A DNA stretch of 64,000 bases from Treponema_B putidum (GTDB taxonomy: Bacteria; Spirochaetota; Spirochaetia; Treponematales; Treponemataceae), in assembly GCF_007830595.1 (NCBI RefSeq), contig NZ_VLLD01000013.1; one strand, given 5' to 3'. Under the pieces are notes generated by a model. That model did not search any database. It had not been told where the DNA came from and saw only the letters and a program-made list of their open reading frames with translations. The position numbers were made by a program, and so were the translations under genes. Positions 25,872-33,904 of the stretch are shown here, piece by piece. Numbering within the stretch: position 1 is the stretch's first letter; each line of letters starts with the position of its first letter.

Positions 25872-27428
25872 ATGAATCAAGATAGGGTTAAAGAAATTTT
25901 GCTTGAGACGGCGGATACGGAGCTTGAGTTTTCAGTTGTTTTTACGGGAAAAAGCAGCAAAAAGGTAAACGGGCTTTATAAGCCGGATACTCACGAAATT
26001 ATTCTTCATAATAAGAATTTTGCAAATGATAATGAGCTTATTTACACGGCCGTGCATGAATATACTCATCACAAGCAGTGTGAAAAAGAGGGCGGTTTTT
26101 ATTCAACACGGGTACACAGCCCCAAGTTTTGGACTCTCTTTCACAGCCTTTTGGCTGAGGCCGAAAAAAAAGGTTTTTATAAAATTACTCTTGAGGAATC
26201 GCCCGAGCTTTTGGAATTAACCGATGAAATCAGACAAGTTATAATGGTAGAAGACGGCCGCCTTATGAAAGAACTCGGCCGCCTGCTTGGAAAGGCCCGG
26301 CCTCTTTGCAAAAAAGCCGGCGTAAGATATGAGGATTATGTCGATAGGGTGCTCTGCCTCCCGAGGGCATCCGCAACTGCTATCGAAAAAATCAGTGCCT
26401 ACAATGTAAACCCTGCCATCGGGTATGAGGCGATGAAGTTTGTGGCCAATATAGGCAATGCGGAAAAAAGGGCTGAGGCAGAAGAAATGTTTTTAAATAA
26501 GACAAGCCCTGCAACAGTCCGGGGCACGATTTCTAAAAAGAAAGAAGAAGATCCGCGGCGCACCTTGGAAAAAGAAAAACGGCGTTTGGAAAAAACCATT
26601 TTAAGCCTTCAGGCTCGGCTTGAAACCGTCGAAAGCAGGCTTGCCAATATGCCGATAAGTCCCTTTATAATCGCAGTGATTTTTTCTATATTTATGTCCC
26701 TGCCTATGATTGGACAAAACTCTAATCCGATTCCTATTCCGTCCGTGCCTCCTATCCCCGGTATGCCGGAAATCCCTAAACCGAATACAATAAACCCTGT
26801 AATACCTCAAGCTCCGGCTGCCCCGGAATTTTTAAAAACCACCAATCAGCCTAAGACTGAAAAAACCGTAGCAAGAAAAAAAATAAGCCCTGCCGAAATG
26901 ATAGAGCGCTTAAACTCAAGCCAAGGCGGAGCTTTTGCAAAACGGCTGATGAGTACCCTCATCGAAAATGACGATCAGGGCTTTGATGTTCTAAACAAAA
27001 TTATCGAGGAACTTTCAAAGGATAATTTACAAGGATTTCTTATTCAAACCGTAGAATCCAAAAATAAAAAAAACGTTTTAATAAAGAATTTTAATTTTAA
27101 CGGAAAAAATATGCTGGAAGAATTCGGCTCCTTTGCCTTGTCCGGCATAACGGCCGATAAAAGTTTTTTTATGGCAGCAGAATCAAAGGCTGCAGCAGCA
27201 GGCCAAATAAACGGAGAGCGGTTGTATATTTTTGCAAAACGGAACATAGCCGGAACCTACAAGCTCTTTGTAGAAATAGACCAAGACACAAAAAATCATA
27301 GCTCATTATTTTTTAAGTTTTTTAAAAACTCTCCCTTTGATGCGAAGCTGGATCAAAATATTTTATTTTCTCAAACAAAGACGGAAAAATTCGATTTGGA
27401 TGCGGTTTTTGATTTATCCACAGAGTAA
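25872..27428 (+). CDS. SprT-like HExxH metallopeptidase-domain protein with a membrane anchor
   Basis: 518 residues. Residues 1-110 form a small zinc-peptidase-like domain: HEYTHH (62-67) and a downstream HSPKFW (about 88), as in SprT/WLM-type proteins. Residues 225-258 are a highly charged coiled coil, 260-282 a membrane segment, 284-305 a Pro-rich stretch (IPIPSVPPIPGMPEIP). The C-terminal 150 residues match nothing I know. Topology would put the peptidase and the C-terminal domain on opposite sides of the membrane. Whether it is an active protease is not shown; the third zinc ligand is uncertain. Confidence 0.65.
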   Translation: MNQDRVKEILLETADTELEFSVVFTGKSSKKVNGLYKPDTHEIILHNKNFANDNELIYTAVHEYTHHKQCEKEGGFYSTRVHSPKFWTLFHSLLAEAEKKGFYKITLEESPELLELTDEIRQVIMVEDGRLMKELGRLLGKARPLCKKAGVRYEDYVDRVLCLPRASATAIEKISAYNVNPAIGYEAMKFVANIGNAEKRAEAEEMFLNKTSPATVRGTISKKKEEDPRRTLEKEKRRLEKTILSLQARLETVESRLANMPISPFIIAVIFSIFMSLPMIGQNSNPIPIPSVPPIPGMPEIPKPNTINPVIPQAPAAPEFLKTTNQPKTEKTVARKKISPAEMIERLNSSQGGAFAKRLMSTLIENDDQGFDVLNKIIEELSKDNLQGFLIQTVESKNKKNVLIKNFNFNGKNMLEEFGSFALSGITADKSFFMAAESKAAAAGQINGERLYIFAKRNIAGTYKLFVEIDQDTKNHSSLFFKFFKNSPFDAKLDQNILFSQTKTEKFDLDAVFDLSTE

Positions 27429-27507
27429 GGGGAGCTATAAAAACATAAACTTTTTAAAAATAAGATGGAGCAAAAATAAAAAAGAAGACTCACTCAAAAG
27501 GAGGATA

Positions 27508-27621
27508 ATGAGCGAGTCTAGTGAAAAACAGTGTGTATCGTTTGTGTGTTGCCAAAGTATACTTGAAAAGGAAAAAAATGTCAAGCATTTTTTCCCAAAA
27601 TATCTAAAAATTAAACATTAA
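27508..27621 (+). CDS. Possible small protein, 37 residues
   Basis: ATG 27508 follows a strong AAAAGGAGG at 5 nt. The frame codes MSESSEKQCVSFVCCQSILE and continues to KYLKIKH. Three cysteines, no homologue known. The Shine-Dalgarno lies in the loop of an imperfect hairpin (AGACTC ... GAGTCT, 27487-27520), which could control it. Its end overlaps the convergent ychF stop by 11 bp. May be spurious. Confidence 0.35.
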   Translation: MSESSEKQCVSFVCCQSILEKEKNVKHFFPKYLKIKH

Positions 27622-28717
27622 ATTTAAAGAACATAACATCACCGTCATTTACTATATAGGCCTTTCCTTCTTGGCGGTAACGTCCTGCCTCTTTTATCTT
27701 TTGTTCGGAACCGTATTTTATAAAGTCATCAAAGCTGTAGACTTCCGCTTTTATAAACCCTTTTTCAAAGTCGGTGTGGATTACTCCGGCCGCCTTTGGG
27801 GCCGTATCCCCTGCATGGATTGTCCATGCCCGGCACTCATCTTCTCCGGCCGTAAAGAAAGTTCTGAGCCCGATTAAGTGATAAGCTGCCTTTGCAAGCT
27901 GTGAAAGGCCGGATTCTTTTAGGCCTGCTTCCGCTAAAAAACTTAGGCGTTCTTCTTCACTTTCAAGGTCGGCTAATTCGGCTTCAAACTTTCCGCAAAT
28001 TACAACGGTATCGGCACCCTCCGATTCTGCAATTTTTTTAACTGCCGCTATATAGGGATTGTTATCTTGAGCACCTGTTTCATCCACATTACAGACATAC
28101 ATTTGAGGCTTCATTGTAATTAGGTGAGTATCGTAGATTGCAGCTTTTTCATCATCGGTCAAGTCGGCAAGACGGGCTCCTTTTCCTTCCTGCAAAAGAG
28201 GGCGGATTTTTTCGATAGCACGCATTACAACGGCGGCTTCCTTTTGAGCTTCCTTGCCCATTCGGCTCGCCTTTTCGGCACGCTCCGCCCTTTTATCCAA
28301 ACTTGCAAGGTCGGCAAGAGCGAGCTCGATATTTATCGTTTCAATATCGGAAGCCGGATCTATTTTTCCTGAAACATGGACAATATCATCATTATCAAAA
28401 CAGCGCACAACGTGGGCAATAACGCCTACTTCTCTAATGTGGGACAAAAACTGATTACCTAAACCCTCGCCCTTTGAGGCCCCCTTTACAAGGCCCGCAA
28501 TATCCACAAATTCTACGGTTGCAGGAATTACCTTTTTTGGGTTAAAATGTTCAGCCAGCTTTTTTAAACGGGCATCGGGTAAACTCACAATTCCCACATT
28601 GGGGTTTATTGTACAAAACGGATAATTAGCAACCTCAGCAGGCGCGCTTGTGAGGGCCGAAAATATAGTCGATTTTCCTACATTGGGTAAACCAACAATT
28701 CCGCAATTTATAGCCAT
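27611..28717 (-). CDS. ychF: Ribosome-associated GTPase/ATPase YchF
   Basis: 368 residues. G1 GLPNVGKST (8-16), G3-like DIAGLVKGASKGEGLGNQFL, then a coiled-coil helical domain and the C-terminal TGS domain. YchF prefers ATP and binds ribosomes. Length is usual. Its start is 24 bp after the sppA stop on the same strand, so they are probably co-transcribed. Confidence 0.95.
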   Translation of the reverse strand: MAINCGIVGLPNVGKSTIFSALTSAPAEVANYPFCTINPNVGIVSLPDARLKKLAEHFNPKKVIPATVEFVDIAGLVKGASKGEGLGNQFLSHIREVGVIAHVVRCFDNDDIVHVSGKIDPASDIETINIELALADLASLDKRAERAEKASRMGKEAQKEAAVVMRAIEKIRPLLQEGKGARLADLTDDEKAAIYDTHLITMKPQMYVCNVDETGAQDNNPYIAAVKKIAESEGADTVVICGKFEAELADLESEEERLSFLAEAGLKESGLSQLAKAAYHLIGLRTFFTAGEDECRAWTIHAGDTAPKAAGVIHTDFEKGFIKAEVYSFDDFIKYGSEQKIKEAGRYRQEGKAYIVNDGDVMFFKFNV

Positions 28718-28741
28718 ATCTCTTCCTCCATTACTGAAAGT

Positions 28742-30571
28742 TTAGTTTTCCCAAATAAGGTATTCGGGGCTGTAAACATAGATGCCTTTTTTTGACTTTA
28801 AATTTAAAAAATCCGTGAAGGCCTTGATGTCTGCAAAATTCATTTGTGAAAGCGTAGAGGCATTAATATCTTCTAAAATACTTTTTACTAAGGCCTCAGT
28901 TAAAGGCAGGGGCTTTTTTATTTCCTTTACGGAATATTGTCCGCTGATGTTTACAAGATCTGCAGCATATTTTACGGCATCGTCTAAAGAACCTAAAGCA
29001 TCAACCAATTTTAAATTTAAGGCCTGCTCACCGGAATAGACACGGCCGCCGGCTAATTCTTCAACGGTTTTTTCGGGAAGATTTCTTCCCCTTGCTACGG
29101 TTTCGATAAAGGTTTTATATATGTGCATAACTTCAAGCTGTCTTATTTCTTTTTCTTCAATGGAAGGGTCTTCTAAAATATCATATGAAGGCTTTTGTCC
29201 CGAATAAACCAAATCGCTTGTTATGCCTAGGTATTTTTTTACGGCTTCTTTAAAAGAAGGAGCAGTAGCTAATACACCGATTGAACCTGTAATTGTGTAA
29301 GGACTTGCAAAAATATAATCTGCAGAAGATGAAATCCAATAAGCTCCGGAGGCGGCAACGGAGCCCATTGAAACTACAACAGGTAAACCTGCGGCCTTAG
29401 CTCTGTCTATAGTCCTCCTGATTTCTTCCGACGCAAAGACCTCTCCACCGCCTGAATTTACTCTTAAAACGATGGCCTTTACAGTCGGGTCATCTTGGGC
29501 AATATCAAAAAGTTCCGCAATCTTATAGCTTACAGCGGCCTCCTCTATAGGGCTTGAGCTGGAGGACGTAATTGATCCGTTTAGATGAATAACTCCTATC
29601 GAATTTTGAGACGGCATCTCTGCAAAATTTGCATTATATGAAGTATAATCTATTGTGTTTACATTTACTAAAAATGTTTTACTATCGGCAAAGCCTATGT
29701 TTGCAGCGAACTCATCTACTGAAGCAATATCGGTAACAAAGCCTTCTTCTAAAGCAGCTCTTGCTCCGTTTCCTTCATATTTTTTTATAAAAGAATTATT
29801 GTTTTCGGCGAATTCCCTAATTTTTTCAGGCGATATATTTCTATTTGCTGCAATGTCCGAAGTGTATTTATTCCATAAATCATCGAACATAGATTTTAAA
29901 TTGCTTCTTACATTTTGAGAAAGGCTATCCCGCGAATAAGTTTCTGCCATACCCTTGTAAGTTCCGGCCTGTATTACATTCCACTTGATGCCGAATTTTT
30001 CTTCCAAGCCTTTAAAAAATACCGGACGGGAGGCGAAGCCCGCAAAGGAGATTTCTCCCAGAGGATCGATTCCTATACGGTCTGCATAGGAAGCTAAAAA
30101 ATAAGAAGGAATGGAATAACCCACAGCATAGGCATATATCTTCTTACCGGAATTTTTAAACAGATTTAAAGCCATTCCTAATTCGCTTAAATGCCCCGAT
30201 GAAAGACCTCCTAATTCCGAAAAGTCCAAATAAAGGCTCGTGATACGCCTATCGGAGGCCGCATTTTTTATTGCCTTTACAAGATCAGAAACCAGTACTG
30301 CCGATTTTTTCCCGAGTGATGGAATACCGGCCGAAAAAATATCCGCTTCCTTTTCTGTAAGAATCCCTGAAGGATTTATCATAAGTACGGCTTCATTCGG
30401 TACGCGCTCTACTGTTTTTGTATTAGAGGGTATGGATCCCATAACCCCTAAAAAGGAAAAAAAGAAAAAGAAAAAAATGATGTTTATTATTATCAAGCGT
30501 AAAATATTTATCCCGCGAAAAAGTGCCGTAAAACAACCCGTCCGCTTTTTTTGTTCTTGGTTTTCCTGCAT
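28742..30571 (-). CDS. sppA: Signal peptide peptidase SppA, 67K type
   Basis: 609 residues, the long double-domain type. One N-terminal membrane segment (about 20-45), then two ClpP-like repeats. The first contains the catalytic Lys (QAGTYKGMAE, near 205), the second the catalytic Ser (MGSVAASGAYW, near 400) followed by TGSIGVLA. It degrades cleaved signal peptides in the periplasmic face of the inner membrane. AGGAG precedes the ATG. Confidence 0.93.
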   Translation of the reverse strand: MQENQEQKKRTGCFTALFRGINILRLIIINIIFFFFFFSFLGVMGSIPSNTKTVERVPNEAVLMINPSGILTEKEADIFSAGIPSLGKKSAVLVSDLVKAIKNAASDRRITSLYLDFSELGGLSSGHLSELGMALNLFKNSGKKIYAYAVGYSIPSYFLASYADRIGIDPLGEISFAGFASRPVFFKGLEEKFGIKWNVIQAGTYKGMAETYSRDSLSQNVRSNLKSMFDDLWNKYTSDIAANRNISPEKIREFAENNNSFIKKYEGNGARAALEEGFVTDIASVDEFAANIGFADSKTFLVNVNTIDYTSYNANFAEMPSQNSIGVIHLNGSITSSSSSPIEEAAVSYKIAELFDIAQDDPTVKAIVLRVNSGGGEVFASEEIRRTIDRAKAAGLPVVVSMGSVAASGAYWISSSADYIFASPYTITGSIGVLATAPSFKEAVKKYLGITSDLVYSGQKPSYDILEDPSIEEKEIRQLEVMHIYKTFIETVARGRNLPEKTVEELAGGRVYSGEQALNLKLVDALGSLDDAVKYAADLVNISGQYSVKEIKKPLPLTEALVKSILEDINASTLSQMNFADIKAFTDFLNLKSKKGIYVYSPEYLIWEN

Positions 30572-30703
30572 ATTTGTCTCCTAAAATACAATTTAAGGCA
30601 TCATCATAGCAAAAAAGCCTTTTTTTTTCAACTAAGTATATTTTAAGTATAATATTTTAAGCAGATTATAATGTGAACTTAAATACATCTCTTCGGGCGG
30701 TTA

Positions 30704-30732
30704 TTGACACTAAAATAAATTTTAGGTATAGT
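30704..30732 (+). promoter_or_regulatory. Corrinoid operon promoter with operator-like palindrome
   Basis: TTGACA (30704-30709), 17-bp spacer, TATAGT (30727-30732). The spacer holds the palindrome CTAAAATAAATTTTAG (30710-30725), positioned for repression. Confidence 0.75.
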
Positions 30733-30764
30733 ATTTTCATCATATCCGCTCAAGGAGGTTATTT

Positions 30765-30912
30765 ATGAAAAACTATTCATATAAATTCTCTGTATGACCT
30801 CAAGCTGATTTTACGGCAAGTGTTGCCTAAAGTTGGTAAATCTGATTTAAAACACTTAAAATTTATATCAAAGAATTCCCCTGTTTATAACTATGAAGTC
30901 TTACGCACTTGA
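30765..30912 (+). pseudogene. Small frame with AAGGAGG start, disrupted after ten codons
   Basis: Perfect AAGGAGG 6 nt before ATG 30765, but the frame stops at TGA 30795 (MKNYSYKFSV). Removing one A of the A5 run after the ATG opens a 48-codon frame: MKTIHINSLYDLKLILRQV, then PKVGKSDLKHLKFI, stop at 30910-30912. So it may be a small gene broken by a 1-nt homopolymer change, or a switchable leader peptide. No family recognised. Confidence 0.4.
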
Positions 30913-30983
30913 GTTTTAATAGCCGTGAATTTGTAAAAAAGACTACAAAATATTTATTCTTTTGCAAAAAGGAGCCTTATTTT

Positions 30984-32063
30984 ATGTACAAAGAATTTAA
31001 AGATGAAATGACGCCGAAAGAAAGGATGGAGGCTTTTGCTTCCCATAAGCCGATTGATAGGCTGCCGGTTGTGCCGGATATGGGGGTTACGATGGCAGGC
31101 TTTACCGGCCATACGACTAATGATTATTATACCAGCTCCGATGTAATGGCGGAAACGGAAGTCGCTTTGTTTAAGCGTTTCAGACATGAAGGTGTAGGTA
31201 TTTCCACAACGCTTCGCGGAATGGCGGAAGCGATGGGTTCCGTATTAAATTATCCATACGATAATATAACCAATTTAAAAGAACCGGTAGTAAAAACAGA
31301 AGAAGACATAGATAAACTGAAACCGGTTAATCCGAATAAAGACGGTAAACTCCCTATTCTTTTGGAGGCGCTCTGTAAAATACGCGATAAAATCGGAGAC
31401 GTTGCCGATATAGGGGCATCAATGACCGCTCCGTTTACGGTTGCTGCTTCCGTACTTGGCACTGAAGTGCTTTTACGCTGGATCATCAAAAAACCCGAAG
31501 CCCTGCACCATCTTATGAAAATTATTACAGCAAATAACCGTGAATATATAAAGGCCTTAGGTAAATTAGGATTCGGTACGGGATTTTGCGACCCCGTTTC
31601 TTCTTCCAGCATTTTAAAATTAGAACAGTATAGAGAATTTTCTCTTCCGTATTTTAAAGAAAATGTTCAAGACGTAATAAAATATTGCGGTTCACATCCT
31701 ACCGTACATATCTGCGGTAAATCCCGCGAATTGTGGGAAGATGTAATGAAAACAGGCATCGGAAATTTTTCGATTGATAATTGCGAAGACCTTGAAGAAG
31801 CAAAAGCGGTTATGGGACACAAAGTAATGATTACCGGAAACGTTCCGCCGGTTGATGTTATGTATTTGGGGAACGAAGAAGACATACGCAAATCGGTTAG
31901 AGATTGTGTAAAAAAATGCTGGGATAATACATGCGGATATATTCTTTCAACCGGCTGTCAAATTCCGAAGGGAACCAAAATTGAAAACATAGATGCCTTT
32001 ATGAAGTGGGGGCGTTATTACGCTCATATGCCGATAGATAAGAACAGGTTTGATGAAGATTAG
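30984..32063 (+). CDS. MtaA/CmuA-family (UroD-fold) corrinoid methyltransferase 1
   Basis: 359 residues from ATG 30984, which follows AAGGAG; an upstream ATG at 30909 lacks a ribosome-binding site. Begins DEMTPKERMEAFASHKPIDRLPV, the UroD/MtaA start. Zinc ligands HxC in TVHICGK (about 241-243) and Cys in STGCQIP (about 325). These enzymes move a methyl group between a corrinoid protein and a thiol such as CoM or tetrahydrofolate-linked acceptors. First full gene of a five-gene operon; overlaps the next gene by 14 bp. Methyl source not predictable. Confidence 0.85.
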   Translation: MYKEFKDEMTPKERMEAFASHKPIDRLPVVPDMGVTMAGFTGHTTNDYYTSSDVMAETEVALFKRFRHEGVGISTTLRGMAEAMGSVLNYPYDNITNLKEPVVKTEEDIDKLKPVNPNKDGKLPILLEALCKIRDKIGDVADIGASMTAPFTVAASVLGTEVLLRWIIKKPEALHHLMKIITANNREYIKALGKLGFGTGFCDPVSSSSILKLEQYREFSLPYFKENVQDVIKYCGSHPTVHICGKSRELWEDVMKTGIGNFSIDNCEDLEEAKAVMGHKVMITGNVPPVDVMYLGNEEDIRKSVRDCVKKCWDNTCGYILSTGCQIPKGTKIENIDAFMKWGRYYAHMPIDKNRFDED

Positions 32064-32889
32064 AAATTATATTTGCAACTATAAAGACGGCAAAACAAAC
32101 GATCCTCTCGAAGATAAAATTGATGTGTCAACAATTTTTTCTGATGTGAATTCTTATAAAAAGGCGGCCGAATATTTATCAAAAAACAATCCCTTTGTTT
32201 TTTTCCCCATTACAAATACGCTTGAAGCCGAATTGCAAGGTGCTTTGATAAATGAAAACAGCCTCATACGGGTAAAAAATCCTATTATAACGGATGTCGA
32301 AGAATTATTTTCTTTAAAAGAATTCGACTATACCGTTCCTCATTATAAAATAATGACGGAGTGTTTTGACTCTGAATACGATAAACCTCTCGCATATGAG
32401 ATGACCGGTTTTTACACGTTTTTATCATTTATCATTCCCGCTGAAAAAATATTCAGAGCCTTTAGAAAAAATCCCGAAACTGAAAAAGCTCTTGCAGACC
32501 TTTTTTTAAAAAATTATTTTTCTTTTATAAAAGCATTAAATTGCTTTAATATAAGACTTATTTCCCTTGCAGACCCGGCCGCCTCCGTTGATATTATAGG
32601 CCCGGCTGCTTTGGAAAGAACAATCAATAATTTTTACGCGCCCTTACTCGATTATATTTTATGTAATACAAAGTTTTCAATTTACCTTTGTCCGAAATTA
32701 AGTTTAGCAATGGAGGACTTAGGTTTTTTAAAGGGACAAACGATAGAGATAGGCAAAAAAAATGTTCAAGATGCAATTAAGGATTTGGCGGCCGAAAAAA
32801 AAATATTTGGAAATATATGTATCAATTTAAAGACCGAAATAAACAGAATAAAACTTTTTGGGTTTATAAAAGGAGAAACGGATGAATAA
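32050..32889 (+). CDS. Degenerate MtaA/UroD-like protein
   Basis: 279 residues, about 60-80 shorter than its neighbours. The UroD-like core is visible (NPFVFFPITNTLEAELQGA, LISLADPAASVDIIGPAALE), but at the zinc site the HxC reads YLC (IYLCPKLS, about 212-216), so one zinc ligand is lost. Probably an inactive partner or regulator of the flanking methyltransferases, possibly forming a heteromer. Overlaps both neighbours (14 and 8 bp), so tightly coupled. Confidence 0.7.
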   Translation: MMKIRNYICNYKDGKTNDPLEDKIDVSTIFSDVNSYKKAAEYLSKNNPFVFFPITNTLEAELQGALINENSLIRVKNPIITDVEELFSLKEFDYTVPHYKIMTECFDSEYDKPLAYEMTGFYTFLSFIIPAEKIFRAFRKNPETEKALADLFLKNYFSFIKALNCFNIRLISLADPAASVDIIGPAALERTINNFYAPLLDYILCNTKFSIYLCPKLSLAMEDLGFLKGQTIEIGKKNVQDAIKDLAAEKKIFGNICINLKTEINRIKLFGFIKGETDE

Positions 32890-33904
32890 AAAAGAGCGAC
32901 TTCTTGCTATTTTAAACGGAAATAAAACAGATCGGCCGCCCGTCATTTGTCCCGGCGGTATGATGAATCCTTGTGTTACGGAATTAATTAAAAAATATAA
33001 TATCGATTTTAAAAAAGCCAACTCCGACGGAAAAACTATGGCGGCTCTTTCAAAACTGGTTGTCGAAGAAAATCTTTTTGAAAACTATGCCGTTCCATTT
33101 TGTATGAGCATAGAAGCCGAAGCTATGGGAGCCGAATGCGACATCGGTTCGGATACCTGCGAACCTCATATAAAAGCATATGCTGCCGATGGAATGGAGT
33201 TGACAAATTTTCACAAAATAAATTTTACTGAAGGAAGACCTAAGGCTGTATTGGAAGCCGTTTCTATTTTAAAAAACGACAACATTCCCGTAATAGGAAA
33301 TGTTCCAGGGCCTTTTTCCGTAGGAACAAGCATCGTAGATCCTTTAAAAGTTTATCCGGCATTAAAAAAAGATAAAGAGACCGCTCATACCTTTTTTGAT
33401 TTTATCAGCTCAGAAGTAGGACATTTTGCTCTTGAGCAGACAAGACGGGGTGCCGACCTGATTACTATTTCGGATCCGAGCGGTACGGGAGAAATATTGG
33501 GACCGAAGTATTTTGAAGAATATATGGTAACCTATATGAATAAAATGATTTCGATAATTAGAACCGATAAAAATATTCCGGTTATTGTTCATATATGCGG
33601 TCAAATGAAAAAAGTATTCGGCCTTTTAGCTAAAATAAATGCCGACGCTTTTTCTTTCGATGCAATCGTTTCGTTAAAAGAAGCAAAAGAAAAAATACAA
33701 AAACCTGTAATGGGAAACATAAGCACATATGCGCTGGAACATTCACGTCCTGAAGTTATAAAACAAATGGCTGTAAACAGGGTAAAGAAAAACATAGATA
33801 TAATAGCTCCTGCTTGCGGGCTAGGTATGAATTCAAAACTTGAAAACATAAAAAATATTTTAATAGGTGTGGAAAATGCCGAAAGCAGTGATTCAAATAA
33901 ATAA
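32882..33904 (+). CDS. MtaA/CmuA-family corrinoid methyltransferase 2
   Basis: 340 residues. Starts MNKKERLLAILNGNKTDRPPV as usual for the family. Zinc ligands HxC in IVHICGQ (about 236-238) and Cys in APACGLG (about 311). Same reaction class as the gene at 30984; the pair may use two acceptors or two corrinoid partners. Start preceded by AAAGGAG. Overlaps the activator gene at its 3' end. Confidence 0.88.
   Translation: MNKKERLLAILNGNKTDRPPVICPGGMMNPCVTELIKKYNIDFKKANSDGKTMAALSKLVVEENLFENYAVPFCMSIEAEAMGAECDIGSDTCEPHIKAYAADGMELTNFHKINFTEGRPKAVLEAVSILKNDNIPVIGNVPGPFSVGTSIVDPLKVYPALKKDKETAHTFFDFISSEVGHFALEQTRRGADLITISDPSGTGEILGPKYFEEYMVTYMNKMISIIRTDKNIPVIVHICGQMKKVFGLLAKINADAFSFDAIVSLKEAKEKIQKPVMGNISTYALEHSRPEVIKQMAVNRVKKNIDIIAPACGLGMNSKLENIKNILIGVENAESSDSNK

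Larger units (their letters stand above)
30572..30983. other. Leader region of the corrinoid operon
   Basis: Contains the promoter/operator at 30704-30732 and the disrupted small frame at 30765-30912. The rest is AT-rich with no gene seen. Confidence 0.6.

Noticed and set aside
26601..26810. Arg/His-rich minus-strand frame
   Set aside because: Shadow of the Pro-rich region of the HExxH protein; composition comes from the repeat bias there.
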